From contig MNCI01000921.1 in assembly GCA_015680685.1 (NCBI GenBank), positions 362,075-426,074 on the forward strand: a stretch of 64,000 nucleotides of DNA, in the 5' to 3' direction. Position 1 is the stretch's first letter. Every line of letters begins with the position of its first letter. This document shows, piece by piece, positions 33,650 through 47,437 of the stretch. Below the pieces are notes generated by a model that did no database searches, was not told the DNA's origin, and saw only the letters and a list, made by a program, of their open reading frames with translations. Origin of the DNA: Gnetum montanum. Taxonomy: Eukaryota; Streptophyta; Gnetopsida; Gnetales; Gnetaceae. A program made the position numbers and the translations under genes.

Positions 33650-35360
33650 ACATTTCTTTCTAATAATAAGTAATTAAATGACAGATTCTTCACAAAGCCA
33701 AGGTTCTATTTCATGGAAAAACTAATTTTTAGTTTTTCCACATCAGCTTATTTTTATGTAGAACTTGCTTGTGAGGTGGAAAAGTAGCTCTATGAATTGG
33801 TTCTATAGCCACGTCAATGATCATATGAAATAGCTTTGCAGAATTGAAAAGAAGCTCTACAAATTGGCTCTTCCACATAGGCTTCATCTTATGGTAGATG
33901 ACTTGAGAAGCAACGAAGAGATTCTACAAAATGGTTCTATGAGACTCATCATTATTTGGTCATGGAGCTTGAAAAGAGCTCATATGTAGAACAAAATTCT
34001 ACTTCATAAAAAAGCTTATTTTAGGTTCTACCATGTTAGCTCATTGTATGACACTAGATTCATAGAGTTAAAAGGTGGTTCTACAAAAGAGCTCCTTCAT
34101 GTTAACATATGCCACATCAACATCTGCCATGTTAGCATCTTGATGAAGAATTGGTTTGTAGAGCCAAATTTCCATTCTACAAGTGAGCTATGTCATATTA
34201 GCATTGACCACATCAACTTATGTCACGTCAACTTCTAGGAAGATCTAGTTCATAGAACAAAAAAGTGATTCTATGAAATAATTGTATGAATAATAAGCTT
34301 ATACTCCATACTAGCATTCCCACTTCTACCACATAAGCTACTTAGTAAGGTGGATTTATAGAACCAAAATCCAGTTCTTTAAAGAAAAACTAGAATTTTT
34401 TCTATGAGCTATATCATCATTTGCCCACGTCAGCATGTAGAGGAGGCTCGTAGAACCAAGTATTAACCTTATGAGTAGATTCTAATTATATTAGCTTCAT
34501 GGTGTTCAAGTAAAAGGAGAAAGTGAAATTAGTTCTATCATATGACACATGGACTTCATTTGGGGAAGGTTTGTAGATTGAAAAATTGGTTATAGAAGAA
34601 AAGCTAAAAATAATTCTACGTAGCTAAGGAGGAAGTTTGGGGTTAAGCCTTTGGTAGAGCCAAAAGATGGTTCTACAAAATAACTCTAGAAAATGGCTCT
34701 GCCACATTAGCTTTAGCTTATTGTAGAGGATTCATATAGCCAAAAATGTAGTTCTATAAAATGGCTCTACAAGAAAAACTGTTTGTAGTTCTACCATGTT
34801 AGCTTCATTAATCTGGCAAAGACTTGTAGAACATAAAAATAGTTTGTTGAAATTTGCTTCACCACATAAGTAAGAGAAGGCTCATAGAGCTTTAAAGAAG
34901 ATCTATTAGGAAGCTTTATCATGTAAGCTCTCAAATTACCATGTGATCGTTGAATCAAAATATGGATCTACTATGTAAAGAAAAAATTATTCTACAAGCC
35001 ACATCAACTAAGGAGATCTACCTTGTTACATCAACATGAACTTGCTAGGAAGAAATGTGGAGAGTTTTGTTTGTAGAACCAAGAAGTGGTTCTAGAATAA
35101 ACTCATCTTTTAACTCTTCCATGTCAGCTTTGGAAGGACTCATGAAGAATATTGAAGAGGTCATAGCATGTAAGTTATTCAATAGGGAGGATTCATAGAA
35201 CCAAAATTTAGCTATACAAAGAGCACACTTCTAAAATCTATCACATTGGCCTCTTTTGTAAGGCATTTTCATGAAACCAAAAATCAATTCTACGAGTAAG
35301 CTTCATAATGGTTTTATAAGCCACACAAGCACCAAAGCCCAAGCATGAAGCCCATAATAT
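33650..35360. repeat. Long degenerate tandem repeat built on GGTTCTAC / GTAGAACC / AGCTC words
   Basis: Over about 1.7 kb the same phrases return every 80-110 bases in diverged form: TTCTACAAAATGGCTCT, CCACGTCAGCTT or CCATGTTAGCTC, TAGAGGACTTGTAG, and AGAACCAAAA. Examples are at about 33850, 33918, 34022, 34070, 34156, 34375, 34670, 34745, 35050 and 35205. The two halves of each unit are inverted (GGTTCTAC and GTAGAACC). No continuous ORF fits, and the ORF at 34044-34238 is the repeat in translation. Confidence 0.6.
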
Positions 35361-35979
35361 ATGGTTTCACACGTGATATTTTTGAACTTTAATTCAACTC
35401 AAGAAGCTATAAAAGAATATTTAAAGCCGTGTGAGCCCAAGATGAAAGGAAAATTGGTAGAATTAAAAAGGTGACTCTATGTGTCAACTTCATAATTCAT
35501 CCTACCATATCAACTCCTTAATAGAGGAAGTTTATAGAGTAGAGAAACATTTCTATTAAAAAGTCTTAAATTGATTCTATAAATCTCATCTTGAATCCAA
35601 ATCTATGAACAAAGGCTTCCCAAGTTAACAATAGAATGGATATAGACTCTTTAAGTCTTAAATGAGGTGGTTCAATATAATTAAAACTTGAGACAAATGT
35701 CAAATACTAAATCGAATAGTATATCCTAGGCAGGAAAATTAAAAACAAAGATATAGGTATTAATAAGTAGGATTCAGATAGATTTTGAACACAAAGCTAT
35801 TAGTAAAAAGGTCTTAGAGTTGAAATAGAGTAGAGAACAAAGACAAAGTTAATAATTGAGCAAAGCTAGCATTGAAGCAAAGGAAAATATCTTCAAAACC
35901 TCTACTTTCTACATTTGAGTAACAATGTACCACAAGGAAAGAGAAGAAGCACCAAAAAAGTTTCAAAATGTGGATACTT
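35361..35979. other. Unassigned sequence
   Basis: AT-rich sequence with no open frame longer than about 60 codons and no motif that I recognise. Confidence 0.5.
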
Positions 35980-38690
35980 ATGATTTCTTTGAATATTTAC
36001 AGAAATTTAATCTAAATATCTACTAGTTACAGCTATGGATTGATGTCATTCCAATTGAATTGAATGTATAGAAGAGAAATCTTTTTAGTTTCAATGAAGA
36101 ACACAAATTATGGGAAAAGGCAGGGTTGAAAGTGGCTAAAACAATGGAAGATTGGTGAGAGATTTACAAAAAGATAGGCTTCCACTAGCTAGGTTTTAGG
36201 CCAAGAGCAAACATTATCAGGGATGTTTTAAATTGACTAATTGTAGAAACTATATATGAAAGGGATAAGCTCCATTTTAGGGAAAATATGGAGTGATATA
36301 TTGATATCAATGCTAAGAAGGCCTATGAACTCTATGGCCTCATAGAACTAGACATTACATAAGTAGAAGTTCACCAATATAATGAAGATGTGCTTAGCAG
36401 AAAATTGTGGGCTCATCTTGAAACTAAAAAAAGTATCAACCTCTCTCTGGCTAGTTTGATAGAAGCTTTGGGATAATAAAATGTCATCCAAAAAGCTTTA
36501 GAACTTAGGTTCTCACATAGGATTTTTATTTCAACATTAAATTTTTGTTTTGGCTATGAAATAACTTTAGTTTTAGATTTTCATGTTTGAATTTGGGTAG
36601 CCTTGGAAAACAAAAGTAGTTCTTTCTAGTATAGTATATGAATGATGTGCTATAGGATAATCTAGCTGAAATTCATAAACATGGCACTCAATTAAGTTTG
36701 ATCTCACTTCTAATGGATTATTTGCTAAGCAAAGTTCCTAAGCCAGAAAGAGCAGCACTGATTTTCATTGGCTATCTTCACATAGGAAAGCCCCCCCTAA
36801 AGATATCTACTAGGATCTATTTTGAGCCTCAAACTTTATAATTTTTAATGAACTATATCTATCCCTAATTGCTTAAATTCATTTTATGAATCTTCCTGTC
36901 AAGGATCAATCAATAGGTTAGTAATTAGATAAAGAAGAAATTTAATGGAGTAATTTTCTTACATGCTAGATACACCCAAATCCCAATTGTTAGTTTCAAG
37001 GGTAAAGCTTTCAAACTATTTAGATTTGTGGCCCCTTATCTAGCAACATTGGAAGTTGGGAAACCAATGAAGGAAAGCTCATTAAGATATTAGTATAATC
37101 ACATAGAGGTATTTTCTCTAAAATTTGGATTTTGGAAATTCAACAACGTGGGACATACCAAGGAAACAACAAGAAGATATAAGAAGCAATGTAATTTTGT
37201 AGAAGCTTCAAAAAGGATATATTTGGCCTCTAGGAAAAGAAAGGTTCATCAAGTTGATGAAACATATATAGTATATTTAAGAACTACTAACATAAAAGTA
37301 AACCAAGCCAAGGACCAAGCTCCAGAATAACTCAAAAGAAGCTTGTTAGTAAAACTTCCATCCTTCACTTGTAATCAACTAGATGTTACAATATGTAGAT
37401 TTATGAATAGCAAAGGTCATCCTTTGGCAAGGGATTTTCATAAAGAACATTTGGAATTGCTAGAAGAAAATTATTTTCCTTAGAAGTTGCTAGACTCAAA
37501 AGAAGCTATGCTTGATGAAAGATTTCCACTTAGTGAAAAAAAGGTATGCAAGGGTAAGAATAGCTAGATTGAAAAAGAATAAAGGTAAATACAAAGTTGT
37601 AGTAGTAGGGACTACAAGAGTAGCAAAGGCTACAAGAGCAACAACAACAGTAGTCATTAGGGAAGAAAAAACTATTAAATATTCAATATCAATAGCAACA
37701 AAAGAAAGGAAAAAGCTCATCATCAACCCTAACTATCTTAAAATTTCCATTTATCTATCTAATGAAGGAAGTAGTGTAAGCTATTACAAAAAAAAGAAGA
37801 AGAAGGATAGAATCATATTAAGTCAAAAGCTCCTCACTAAACTAGAAATAGAGGCTAGTATAATCTTCCAATACAAGGACTATGATTCATAAACTAGGAA
37901 ACAAAAGCTCACAATGTTATATCAAGACATGTCAAAAACTATAGCCACATTAATTAAAGAAATTGAACAAATAGTAGATAACCAAATAGCCAAGCTTAAA
38001 GAATTATTTTTACAAAATGAATAGGAGGTATCTAAATTACAAGAAGAAGTCAAAGGGATAAAGAAATAAAATGAATAGCTCAAGGTGATCATAATTATCA
38101 AACAATCTTTACTTGAGAATAAGAAATAGGAAAATCTACAACTAGAAGAAAAAAGATGATATAAGTTCAAAGCTTAAAAAAGTAAAACAAGGAAAAACTC
38201 CAAGTTATACCCATCTTGCTCTACCAAGCTTTAGAGAAGTCATAACTAAGATGCATTATAGTAAACAATGGATGATAGATGTGAGGGAAGAGATCTCAAA
38301 CATAAAAGAAGAGCAAGCTATGTTTGTACAAATGGAAGGAAAAATTGAAAAGTTATAAGATTTGGCCATAATTAAAAGAGAGAAGATACCCTAGTACAAG
38401 CTAGGTTTCCTAGATACAATGATAATATTAGTTACAAGGATCATACATGAAATAGATGAAAAGAAGTTAGATTTAGAGCAAACTTATAATAGTGCAAGGA
38501 ACTTATTTGATAGAAATAAATAACTCAATAATAGAGTCAGACTTGGAAAAGAGTAGTGTTAAAGAAGTCATTAAAAAGCTTGATAGTACTGAGCTAGATT
38601 TAATGTATCAGGCTATTAAGATTCTTATTAATCATGGAAAACTATCTCAACAACTAGAAATAGAATGGCTTCAAGTTCAATGAATAAAGA
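35980..38690 (+). pseudogene. Unrecognised + strand protein remnant with basic patch and C-terminal coiled coil
   Basis: Allowing stops at expected Gln codons, the + strand reads through most of 35980-38690. It includes HGTQLSLISLLMDYLLSK and IGYLHIGKPP near 36680-36800, KGKAFKLFRFVAPYLATLEV near 37000, and IYLASRKRKVHQVDETYIVY near 37225. A Lys/Arg-rich segment (37512-37640) and a long Lys/Glu/Gln heptad region (37920-38170 and 38240-38690) follow. The pattern of globular N part and coiled-coil C part resembles the extra ORFs of elements A and D, but I see no firm sequence match. No RT, protease or zinc knuckle is present. Confidence 0.4.
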
Positions 38691-38699
38691 AGATATTTT

Positions 38700-39600
38700 A
38701 GGAAGTAGAGTAGTTAGGAAGTGGGTTGTAATTATATGAAGAAAACATGAGGAGACTGCAATCTTAAATTCTGTAACTATTATAACTACTTGGAGCTAAT
38801 ATAAAAAGCCTAGGGTGAATTTGTAAGGTAGAGGTTTTATAGGGAGGAGGGGTGGGAAGAAGAAGAAAAAGAAAAATCTTGTAAATATTATTGTTAATGG
38901 CATTTTAAATAGGTTCCATTACCTCTTTTAGCTTTTGTCTCTTAGTTAGCATTTCTATTTGAATATTTTTTCCTATTATGTCAAGCTTAATATTGGATGA
39001 ATACATAGGAATGATTGTTAGTTTTGGAATAGGTTATTTTCTCTAGTCAACTAAGGTTAAGGTTGTTTTTGCTATTTTTATTGAATGAGGTAGCTTCTAT
39101 AAGTATTAGTTCTTAATCAATTTAGTATAGAAGTAGTGTTGTCTTCACATAATTCTAAGCTTATGAATAATCATTTTCCTTATTTTCCAACTTTTTTTAG
39201 CAAAGCTTTTTTGATTTTTCTTTGAAAAGTTAGATAGAAAATAGTTCAGAATTGGATATTAACATCTTCTATAAAACCTTTCATTCATATATGTGTGCAA
39301 TGTGCAATATTTAAGACTAGGCTCATGGGAATGTTATTTATTTTCTTTAGTTTATATAAGAGGCAACTAGAAGAGGTAGTACAGTTATTGTCAAATAGAG
39401 TAATACTTTGAATATATTCTATACCTTATATTTCTTAATAGATTTTCATTAAGAAAGATTTTTCTTGTTAAGCATACTTAATCACATTAGCTCATTTTAC
39501 CAATAGAGGCTATTTGGAGGTATCCATGCCTTGGTGGTACCAAAGACCAGAAATCACGTAAAACATGTTTTACTAGAAGCTATTCCTCATGGTAGAGTTT
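38700..39600 (+). promoter_or_regulatory. Promoter- or LTR-like stretch after the coiled-coil ORF
   Basis: Non-coding. A TATA-like TAATATAAAAAGCC lies at about 38798, followed by a purine-rich leader (GGGAGGAGGGGTGGGAAG near 38845). It could be an LTR or the promoter of a retroelement transcript. No partner copy was found in the window. Confidence 0.25.
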
Positions 39601-41480
39601 TTTTTAATTCTATAACAACACTTCCCAAATGTCTTGTTCCTCCTTATGGCTTAGTATTGGTAAGATAATTAAGTGGTCATTTGTTAAAAGAGGCTCTCAA
39701 TCAAGGAAAGAGATATCCAATTAGAAAGTAGTTTATTTTGTGTAATTTCTAAAGAGGATATAAAAGAAGTAGAACATGATTTTAAGTTAATAAAAGAAAG
39801 ATCTATAGTTTGACATACATGTTTTGTAGGGCGGCTCAAGATTAGAGGTTGAAGTAGAGACACTAGATAGGCACCCATGCTCACCTAGACCAGAATTAGA
39901 AAAACTAGATTTCAAGAGAGTTTTGGAATGCTCACCTAGAGAATGTCAAAGTTATACAACATCAAAATATCGCACATCAAAGCTTTTTAGAGCATGTGTC
40001 ATTTCTCTAGACTATTTAAACACTGAAAAAAAAAACGTTTAGCATGAAATATTTCATTTACAATAGAGAAGTTTAGCAAATGATGCAAGAGCATAGCTAA
40101 GAGTAGAAAACAATAGTAGCACTAAGCGATAAGGAAAACATGACAATTGGAAGTAGCAATAGACAAGGGTCCAGGGGTGGAAATAGTGATAGTATGGGAC
40201 TACCTTAATCCTACTCACTTCCTCTCAAGGCTCAAATGTAAGTTACATGAAATCTAGTTAAGATTTTTTTTGTAGAGTTTGACATTGTTCCTCTAGTTTT
40301 TAGCAACAACTATTTCTATTTTCTTTGAATTTTGTGTAATTTTTTGGCTAGGAACTGTAGTGATAAACTTAGATTTAGTAGAGGCTAGTAACTTGGAATA
40401 TTAAATTTAATATTTAGACTTGATTTTATTGTGGGGATGAAAACTCCATGGTTATATCTTTATTTTGAGGGTTTTGATAAAGTTTGATAGATTTGCAACT
40501 AGAAATTAAATGCATGTGTTTACATGTTATAATTTACAAGTCCTAGATAGGAAACACATTATTTCTCTAGGGTTTTTGATAGATTTACAACTTGAATGCA
40601 AAGAAAAAATGTAATTTTGCATCACTTTTTTAGACAATAATGAACAATGATGCTAAGCTAATTTGGAGTTTTTATGCACAAAATACAATGATTCTAAAAT
40701 ACATTGATTTATGCACAAAGAACATGATGTGAATAAATCAATGTATTTTGTTTTTTTTTTGTTTTTTGAAAAGCTAAGTGTCTATGTCATGGATAAAGAT
40801 TAATGTATTGTGTTAAAATAGTTTTAATGCATAATGTTAGAGTTTTGTAGTTATACTTTTACATGTCATGTTGCAATGCTAGGAAATTTTAATGCAGACA
40901 TCAACATGAATCAAAATTTAAGATAGAATTTTAACATGTGATGTTAAAATATAAGTTATAATTCTTCTGGAAAGAATATTACATGAAATACTATGTTTTT
41001 TATACAAAGGAATTTTTAACTTATTTTGTTTATGTAGGCATGTTACAACACCTAAGCTCATAATTATTGAGCCTATGTTCTTTCTCTTAGTGGATGAAAG
41101 AAGCATTTTGGAGAATAAGTAAAGGAGGCTAGGACCCATCAAGAGTAAGACTCTATTTAATGATGCCTCAATAATGCCACAGAAGTTATGGGCTCACTGA
41201 GAAGCTATAGAATTCTTGAAATTTTATATTAGTTGCTTCCATGTGGTGATTTGGATTGTCTTAGGGGAGGAGGTTGTTTTGAAATCTTTAGAGAGAATTC
41301 AACTAGGATTCCCTAAAGAGCTCATAGAAATCATTTATAAGAAAAGATTCAAAATTGAAGAGCTATTCAAGCATGTCCTAATTTACAAGAAACATTTGGA
41401 TAAACTATGGGAAAGAAGGGTTATAGACAGTTTAGTGCCAATAACACATTTCTTTTGGAAACTCATAATTCTAGAGTAAT
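39600..41480 (+). pseudogene. Second copy of the element B pre-RT linker and the + strand split ORF
   Basis: 39640-39890 on the minus strand reads SLLQPLILSRPTK, then SFINLKSCSTSFISSLE, then LLTNDHLIILPILSHKEE, matching the pre-RT linker of element B. From about 40140 the + strand has MTIGSSNRQGSRGG with a donor-like GTAAGTTA near 40239. A second block at 41040-41480 reads VDERSILENK and ends with YKKHLDKLWERR. The whole block is collinear with 27895-30160. RT itself is missing to the left of 39600. This is therefore a truncated second element of the same family, or a segmental duplicate. Confidence 0.6.
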
Positions 41481-41499
41481 GTCTAATCCTACAAGATCT

Positions 41500-42820
41500 T
41501 AATATTTTATAGAAAGGAAGTTAGAAATGTAAGAATTAAAAGAGATTTAAAGTTATTCTTGTTTTAGTTAAAACTATGTCTAATTAAATAGAATTATGTG
41601 GATATAGAGAAAAATATGGTGCACTTCTAGATTGAAAAATGATAAACAATGATGGAGTAGTAGAAACAAGCAACATAATGTACTAGAATGAAGATATGAT
41701 AAGTTGGGGTTAAGAAATGGAATACATGGATCCAAGAACTGGATTAGAAGATTGGAAGAAGAATAAGAATAAAGGATTACTAACATTATTGAAAGAAAAT
41801 AGATAGTAGCCTAGAGAACCTAGAGAAATATAACTTAAGGGAAGATTAGGAAAACCCCTACGATGGGGGGATAGATCTAGGTAAATAACTCTAAGTAGCC
41901 ATGATGTTGATGTTATGTATATGATGTGATAAAGGTTTAGTTTTTCTAAGATTAGAAAGAAGATAGCAAGATGGAAGTAGGATACTAATGAATCATTGAT
42001 GTAGTCATCGAATGGTACAATGACATGTTTAATCAATGTCCAAATCATGGGTTTAGTAAATAGGACCAATTAATGCACCTGGTAGAATGGATACAACCAC
42101 AAATTCATGAATGGATGAATATGTATATTATGATTAATCTCTACTAGAGGTTAGTGGATCAAATTGTAGATATGTTAGATGGTCTGGGTAAATTAGAAGA
42201 TGAATGACATAATCATGCTAATGTAGAGAAAGCTCACATAAATCTCAAATGTCAAAAGGATGTAATGAATGTTGAATGTAAGATTCAACCTTCTAATGCT
42301 ATTGAGACCATTATGTAAGAAAACCTAAGAACAAAAAAGAGTTTAGTAGACCTTGCCAAAGTTGTTGATAAGGATTGAAATATATTATATCAAAAGATGA
42401 TATCATGTCTTAAGGATTTGGAAAATAAAGTTGTTGAAATAGCTATGAAGGCAATTATACCATAAGGAAGAAGTGGTTAAAGTAAAACTAAGGGAAAGAG
42501 ACCTTACTATAATCAAATTTCTTATCCTTGTTGTCCATTTTTTCAGTTACAACTTCAACAAGAGATGAAACCTAATCCTTGCAACTTGACACATTAGAGT
42601 GTTCCCTCTACATCAAATAAATATTTCTTATGTTATCCTCTTTCCTACCATGAAACTTAGTAAGCTATGAACCAAATACCTCATGTAATATCCCACCAAT
42701 ATTGGCCATATCCACCACAACTATCTTAGTAGTCGTAGGTCCATCAATGTCCATCATGACCCTCTTTGCCATTAAAAGAGGTAATTTTAAATTAGCCATA
42801 GTATAAATATGTTTAGTTCT
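41500..42820 (+). pseudogene. Continuation of the + strand ORF: coiled coil and Gln/Pro-rich tail
   Basis: Reading Gln at in-frame TAG and TAA codons, 41580-41990 and 42070-42800 give long open stretches. They contain MEYMDPRTGLEDWKKNKNK near 41720, a heptad-like segment (LVDQIVDMLDGLGKLEDE near 42160), and a Gln/Pro/Tyr-rich tail near 42480-42780. The reverse-strand ORF at 41710-42069 is its shadow. I cannot name the family; it may be the C-terminal part of the gene starting near 40140. Confidence 0.35.
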
Positions 42821-45479
42821 TTAATGCAAGGTACTACCCTTATTTTCCATCAGCATAACTATTGAAAATTACCACAATAATAATGTTTCTTCCATGGTAT
42901 GAACTTCATCATCTCATAGAAGAAAGCATTTCTATAAGAGAAATAAGAACACAATGATTAGTGAGAATTCATGCTTACCCCTTTTCTCACCATTATCTTT
43001 AAATAAATGAGACCAAGATGATTATGCTTCTAAAGAACAAGTTCAACACCTAGAATGCTATGAAGCATCTCAATCACCTCCTCATCCATTTAGTAATGTT
43101 GACAAAAAAGAATATTTTTAACTACTAGCTTTGAACTCAATCACGAGGGAAGAGGCCTCCATGTAACAGCTTTAGTGATAGAGTATCATTTGTTTGTTTG
43201 ATGTGTATTTTTGTGTGCATATTTTTTGAAACTAATGATATACCATCCTCTAATTTTCTTATTCTTTTTGTTTGGTATGATTTTATGTGCATGTTTTTTA
43301 ACATATCAATTTCAATTTCTTATTTCTTTAGTTTGAATTTTTGGTGTATTCATTTTTTATATTAATAATTAATAAAATTTTATATTTTATATTTTTAGTA
43401 TATTTTTTGGAAAGTTTGAAAATTAATTAATATGCTTTATGAATGCTCACTTGATAAGCTGATGGTTCATGGGTGAGAGACAGATGTGATAATGATGTGA
43501 GAATGCTAAATATGTCCAAAGTGGAGCCTTGATTAATCGAATGCCCATGTAACAAAATTCATCCATCCATTATTCCTCTATTCATTATTAGTGAACTAGG
43601 ATCAAATTTGACTATAAGCTAGGACTCATACCATAAGTTGTTAAAGCTACTACTACTAGAAACATGAATATGTGGTGGGTCCACACCTTAGGATATGAGC
43701 TCTAGAATTCTGAAAGAGTGCTTGCTCACTAGTAAGAAAAGGGTATATCATTAAGAATTCTTATTATCACTAGATGGGTTTAATTGATGTGATTGGATCA
43801 AGTGCACATGCTACCATGCTTGGCTACCTTGCTTAGAAGAGGTTTGTGATCTCATGAACCTATGTATGTCCTGAGGTGAGGTATGAATTCTTATGTTTGT
43901 ATAAGTCAAAGACTCTAGATGATGATTTGATACTTCAATCATTCCCATGATTTTCATACACCATTTGAAAATCCTCTTCTCATGAAAGAAAAAGAAAAGA
44001 TAAAAAATGAATGGAATATATATATATATATGAAAAAACAAGAAAGAAGATAAGAGAGAGAAGAAAATAAAAAGTGAAAAAAAAAGAAAGATAAAAAATG
44101 AAGAAGAAGAGGTAATGAAAAAAGTAATATGATTTCAAGATCTTTGCTCCATGAAAATTAGTAATTCTACCATCCTAGACCAATCCTATAATCATTCAAG
44201 CCAGATCAAGATGGAAGAACAAACTAATGTGCATGCAAAGTATGCATGATGTTAAATAGGAATGATTATCTTATGTTTAGTCTATTGCTTGGATTGCTTG
44301 ACCCTCAAATTTAATGGTGTAAAATAATATTTTCTTTCATCATTATCCATGGTTATGAAGGCCTAGAATTTTTGTCTTAGTGAACTTTGGTAACATTAAA
44401 TATTACTTTCAATTCCTAAATTCTTTTATTCCTAAGGATCAAGATCATAATCCTTGACCTAAACCATGACCATATCTAAATCATGATAATCCAATTGCAT
44501 GGTCATGGCATTGTAATCACTATTGGGATTGGGACTAGTTAACGTAGCTAGAGTGATTGATAGTAGGTTTTTAGTAAAACCAAATTTAGGGAGCTTGCTG
44601 TACATATGTGCATGGAAGGAAAAATACCAAACTAGAATCTTGATGTCTAGATTATCTATAACATATTACCTTGGTTCGATTTTACTAATGGCTAAATCAT
44701 GAAACAATCAAGGCTAGATTGTAGTAGTAGTGGTAGGTATGATCTTGAACTCAAAAAGAGAACTTAGAGGTCTATTCCTACTATGTGGATGAGTAGTAAT
44801 GAAGAAATGCAATAGTGGATCTCTCAAGGGGTGTAGGATGTGCTCACATGATCTCACAAGCTAACTGAATGGTTAGCTAGGAATCAATGATGTTGTGATT
44901 TCAACTTTTCTCTCTTGTCCATCATTCATTCTTCATCTATTTTTTTTCTTTCTATGCATTATTGTGGATGTCAAGAAGTTGATCCAATAGTGCACAAGAT
45001 AAGATTTGGACATCCAAGGGTATAGACTCATGTTTGATGCTAATGTCTAACTAGTTGTTAGAGATTCATAGGTGTTTCATCAATGGGATTTAGAAGGGTA
45101 AGAAAGATAGGTTCCTTCTATAGGAAGGATCCACTTGTTGATGTCTAGGCATTATGAGCAAGTTAGCTCAACCTTATCTCCTTGAGATGGTGGTGGTTGC
45201 ATGACATAAGATACTTGATTGTTCATTCACTTTTGTGATGTCAACTCTATGAGCTTCAATATTTAATCATGGTATTCCCTTTCCACCTTACCTTACTTGT
45301 AACTATTTGTTTAACTATGGGGTATTCTATTTACCTTTTATTTTTATAACCCCTTTCTTTCTTAGTTCTTAAATCATGAAAATAAATAAATTTGACAATA
45401 TGATTCAAATTCCATCAATTTGAATATCGTCCAAGGTAAGATTTTAATTTTTTTGGACTTTGTTGCACTTGAAAAATTT
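42821..45479. other. Unassigned AT-rich sequence
   Basis: No coding region, primer site or LTR pair recognised. It contains a (TA)n microsatellite at about 44017-44031 and a purine-rich stretch at 44032-44115. Confidence 0.5.
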
Positions 45480-47310
45480 GGTTGCTGGAAAACCAAAAAT
45501 CCCAGGTGTGGAACATTTTTAGCCTTGGATCTCAAGGACTATTGAGAAAGAGGATTCAAGCCACCCTAGATAGTCTTGCCGATCACCCAAGGACTTGAAA
45601 AGTGAAAAAGTGTAAATGAATGGTAAGATGGTGCAAATCTAATTTAAATGAATGCACAAAATAAAATATATATAATAGTTTACGTAAAAATAGAGCTATA
45701 AAATTTATTATAATAAAAATATTAAAAATAAAGAGAGTTCAAGATGTATGCAAATGATACCTAAAAGCACAAGGGATTTTCTTTGATGAAGTTTCAAGTC
45801 TATTGAAGTTGGTAGTTTGCACACCATGGTTAGCTCCATGGTCCAGGTGATTTCCAACTCCAAAAACTAAAACACCTTCCTAGTTCCTTGCACATATCTA
45901 CAACATTGGTCATAGAGGGATAATGTATGTGAATGATTTTTTAGGCAACAAGGGATACCATGCTAGAAGTCTTTGTGTCCAAGTGGTAGATCATTGCTCC
46001 AAAATTTCACACAAGCCTCAAGGTTATAAGTACTTGAAATGACCAAAGGTTCCATGCTCAAGAATTACCAAAACCTTTTTGTTTTCTTTCAACTTAAAAG
46101 CTTAGGAATTACAAAGTGGTGGAACCCAATAACCTATTTGAATTTGGCTTATATAGGTTATACGGCTACTAAATTTTGGCTGTAAATTTCTTCCATGATT
46201 ATTGATAGATTGGTGTCATGTGCAGTTGTGGCAAGTGTTTGATTCTAGTGTAGATGCTATTTGTGAGAAATTTTGATACCCCTAAGACACCAAAACCATG
46301 CTAGTTACCAAAATTGAAAACAAAATTTTCATCCACATTGGCTTCTCCCACCCACACTGGTCTTCCAGTAGCAACATTGGAGTTGTAAGAGCAATGCTAA
46401 GATTCATTGAAAATGGAAACTCCAACCACTCCAAAGTTGGCTTTGATGTGGCAATTCTAGCCTTATGATGACTATGTTGGCCATAGTTGGGAGAATGAAT
46501 TTCAAATCCCCTAATTTTGGGCATAGGTGCTTCTAGTGTAGTAAAGGTCATACCCCCCACAAAACCCATGAATATGCCGATTTTAGTAGTTCAAAAGGCA
46601 TTTTTAGCCTTCCCAAGCCTAAATATAGACATGCTAGGATTTTTTCCACTTTGAAAGTGAGACTAAAACAATTTGTGAGGCATTTTTTCAACTCCAAAAT
46701 GTGAAATTGCATCTCATGGATTACAATCTTCACATTTTACAATGAAATTCTAGCCTAGGATTGCATGGGGTGAAAGTTATAATGCTAGAAAGGTTGTGAC
46801 ATGCATGTTCTTGGTGGTGTTTCATTAGTCCCTCTTTGTTGATTTTTTTAGGATTAACTTGAGATACATCAACAAACAATACAAAACCCCACTACAAATC
46901 CATCACCAACATCCTTTCTTCATGCTGGATTCAACAGTGTCGAACCATGCCAAAGAATGCTTGTGATGACAAGATAAGGTTAGGATGATGTAATAGAGAT
47001 TAAAAGATATATTTTTGCTATAAGGAGATGGTCATGGAGCTAACAATGAGTTCCAAATGTTTAACATCATGTTTACAGTTATGGAAATGACATTTTGAAT
47101 GGTTAATGAGGTCTTTGCACTTCATGTTTTCAAGATAAAGTTTACTCAGTAATGTTCTTAAGGGATCAATATCCCACTATAGGGTTTGTTTGGCCATTAG
47201 GCTTTCCCCCTTTGTATGTTCAAACCCATTGATCTATCTTTTGATCTTCATCAGCCTTTTGGCTTCTTGGCAGTTTGCTCCCTTCATTTTTTTTTCTTTT
47301 TTCTTTTGCA
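45480..47310 (-). repeat. Possible 3' LTR of element C
   Basis: Element C pol (61200-64000, minus) should have its 3' end to the left, and element D has inserted there. Left of D, the + strand has a long pyrimidine tract (47282-47308), which is a polypurine tract on the minus strand. A minus-strand TATA-like TATATAAG lies near 46150. The ORFs at 46282-46733 look spurious. No second copy is available, so the call is speculative. Confidence 0.22.
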
Positions 47311-47437
47311 AGGTGAAACCTTTATTGGATTTCATTGCCAAGGTAAGGTTTAATTTGGTTTTCTTGTTGAATGAGATGTGTTACATTCAACAAACTTGAT
47401 GGATCATGACAAAATAAATGTCTTATAACCATAACAC

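Noticed and set aside
35980-38800. Endogenous pararetrovirus
   Set aside because: No movement protein, coat zinc knuckle, protease or RT motif was found in this stretch; a TATA-like site alone is not enough.
46282-46733. Two minus-strand ORFs of 95 and 61 codons
   Set aside because: No motif, no start context, and they lie in sequence that looks like an LTR or untranslated region.
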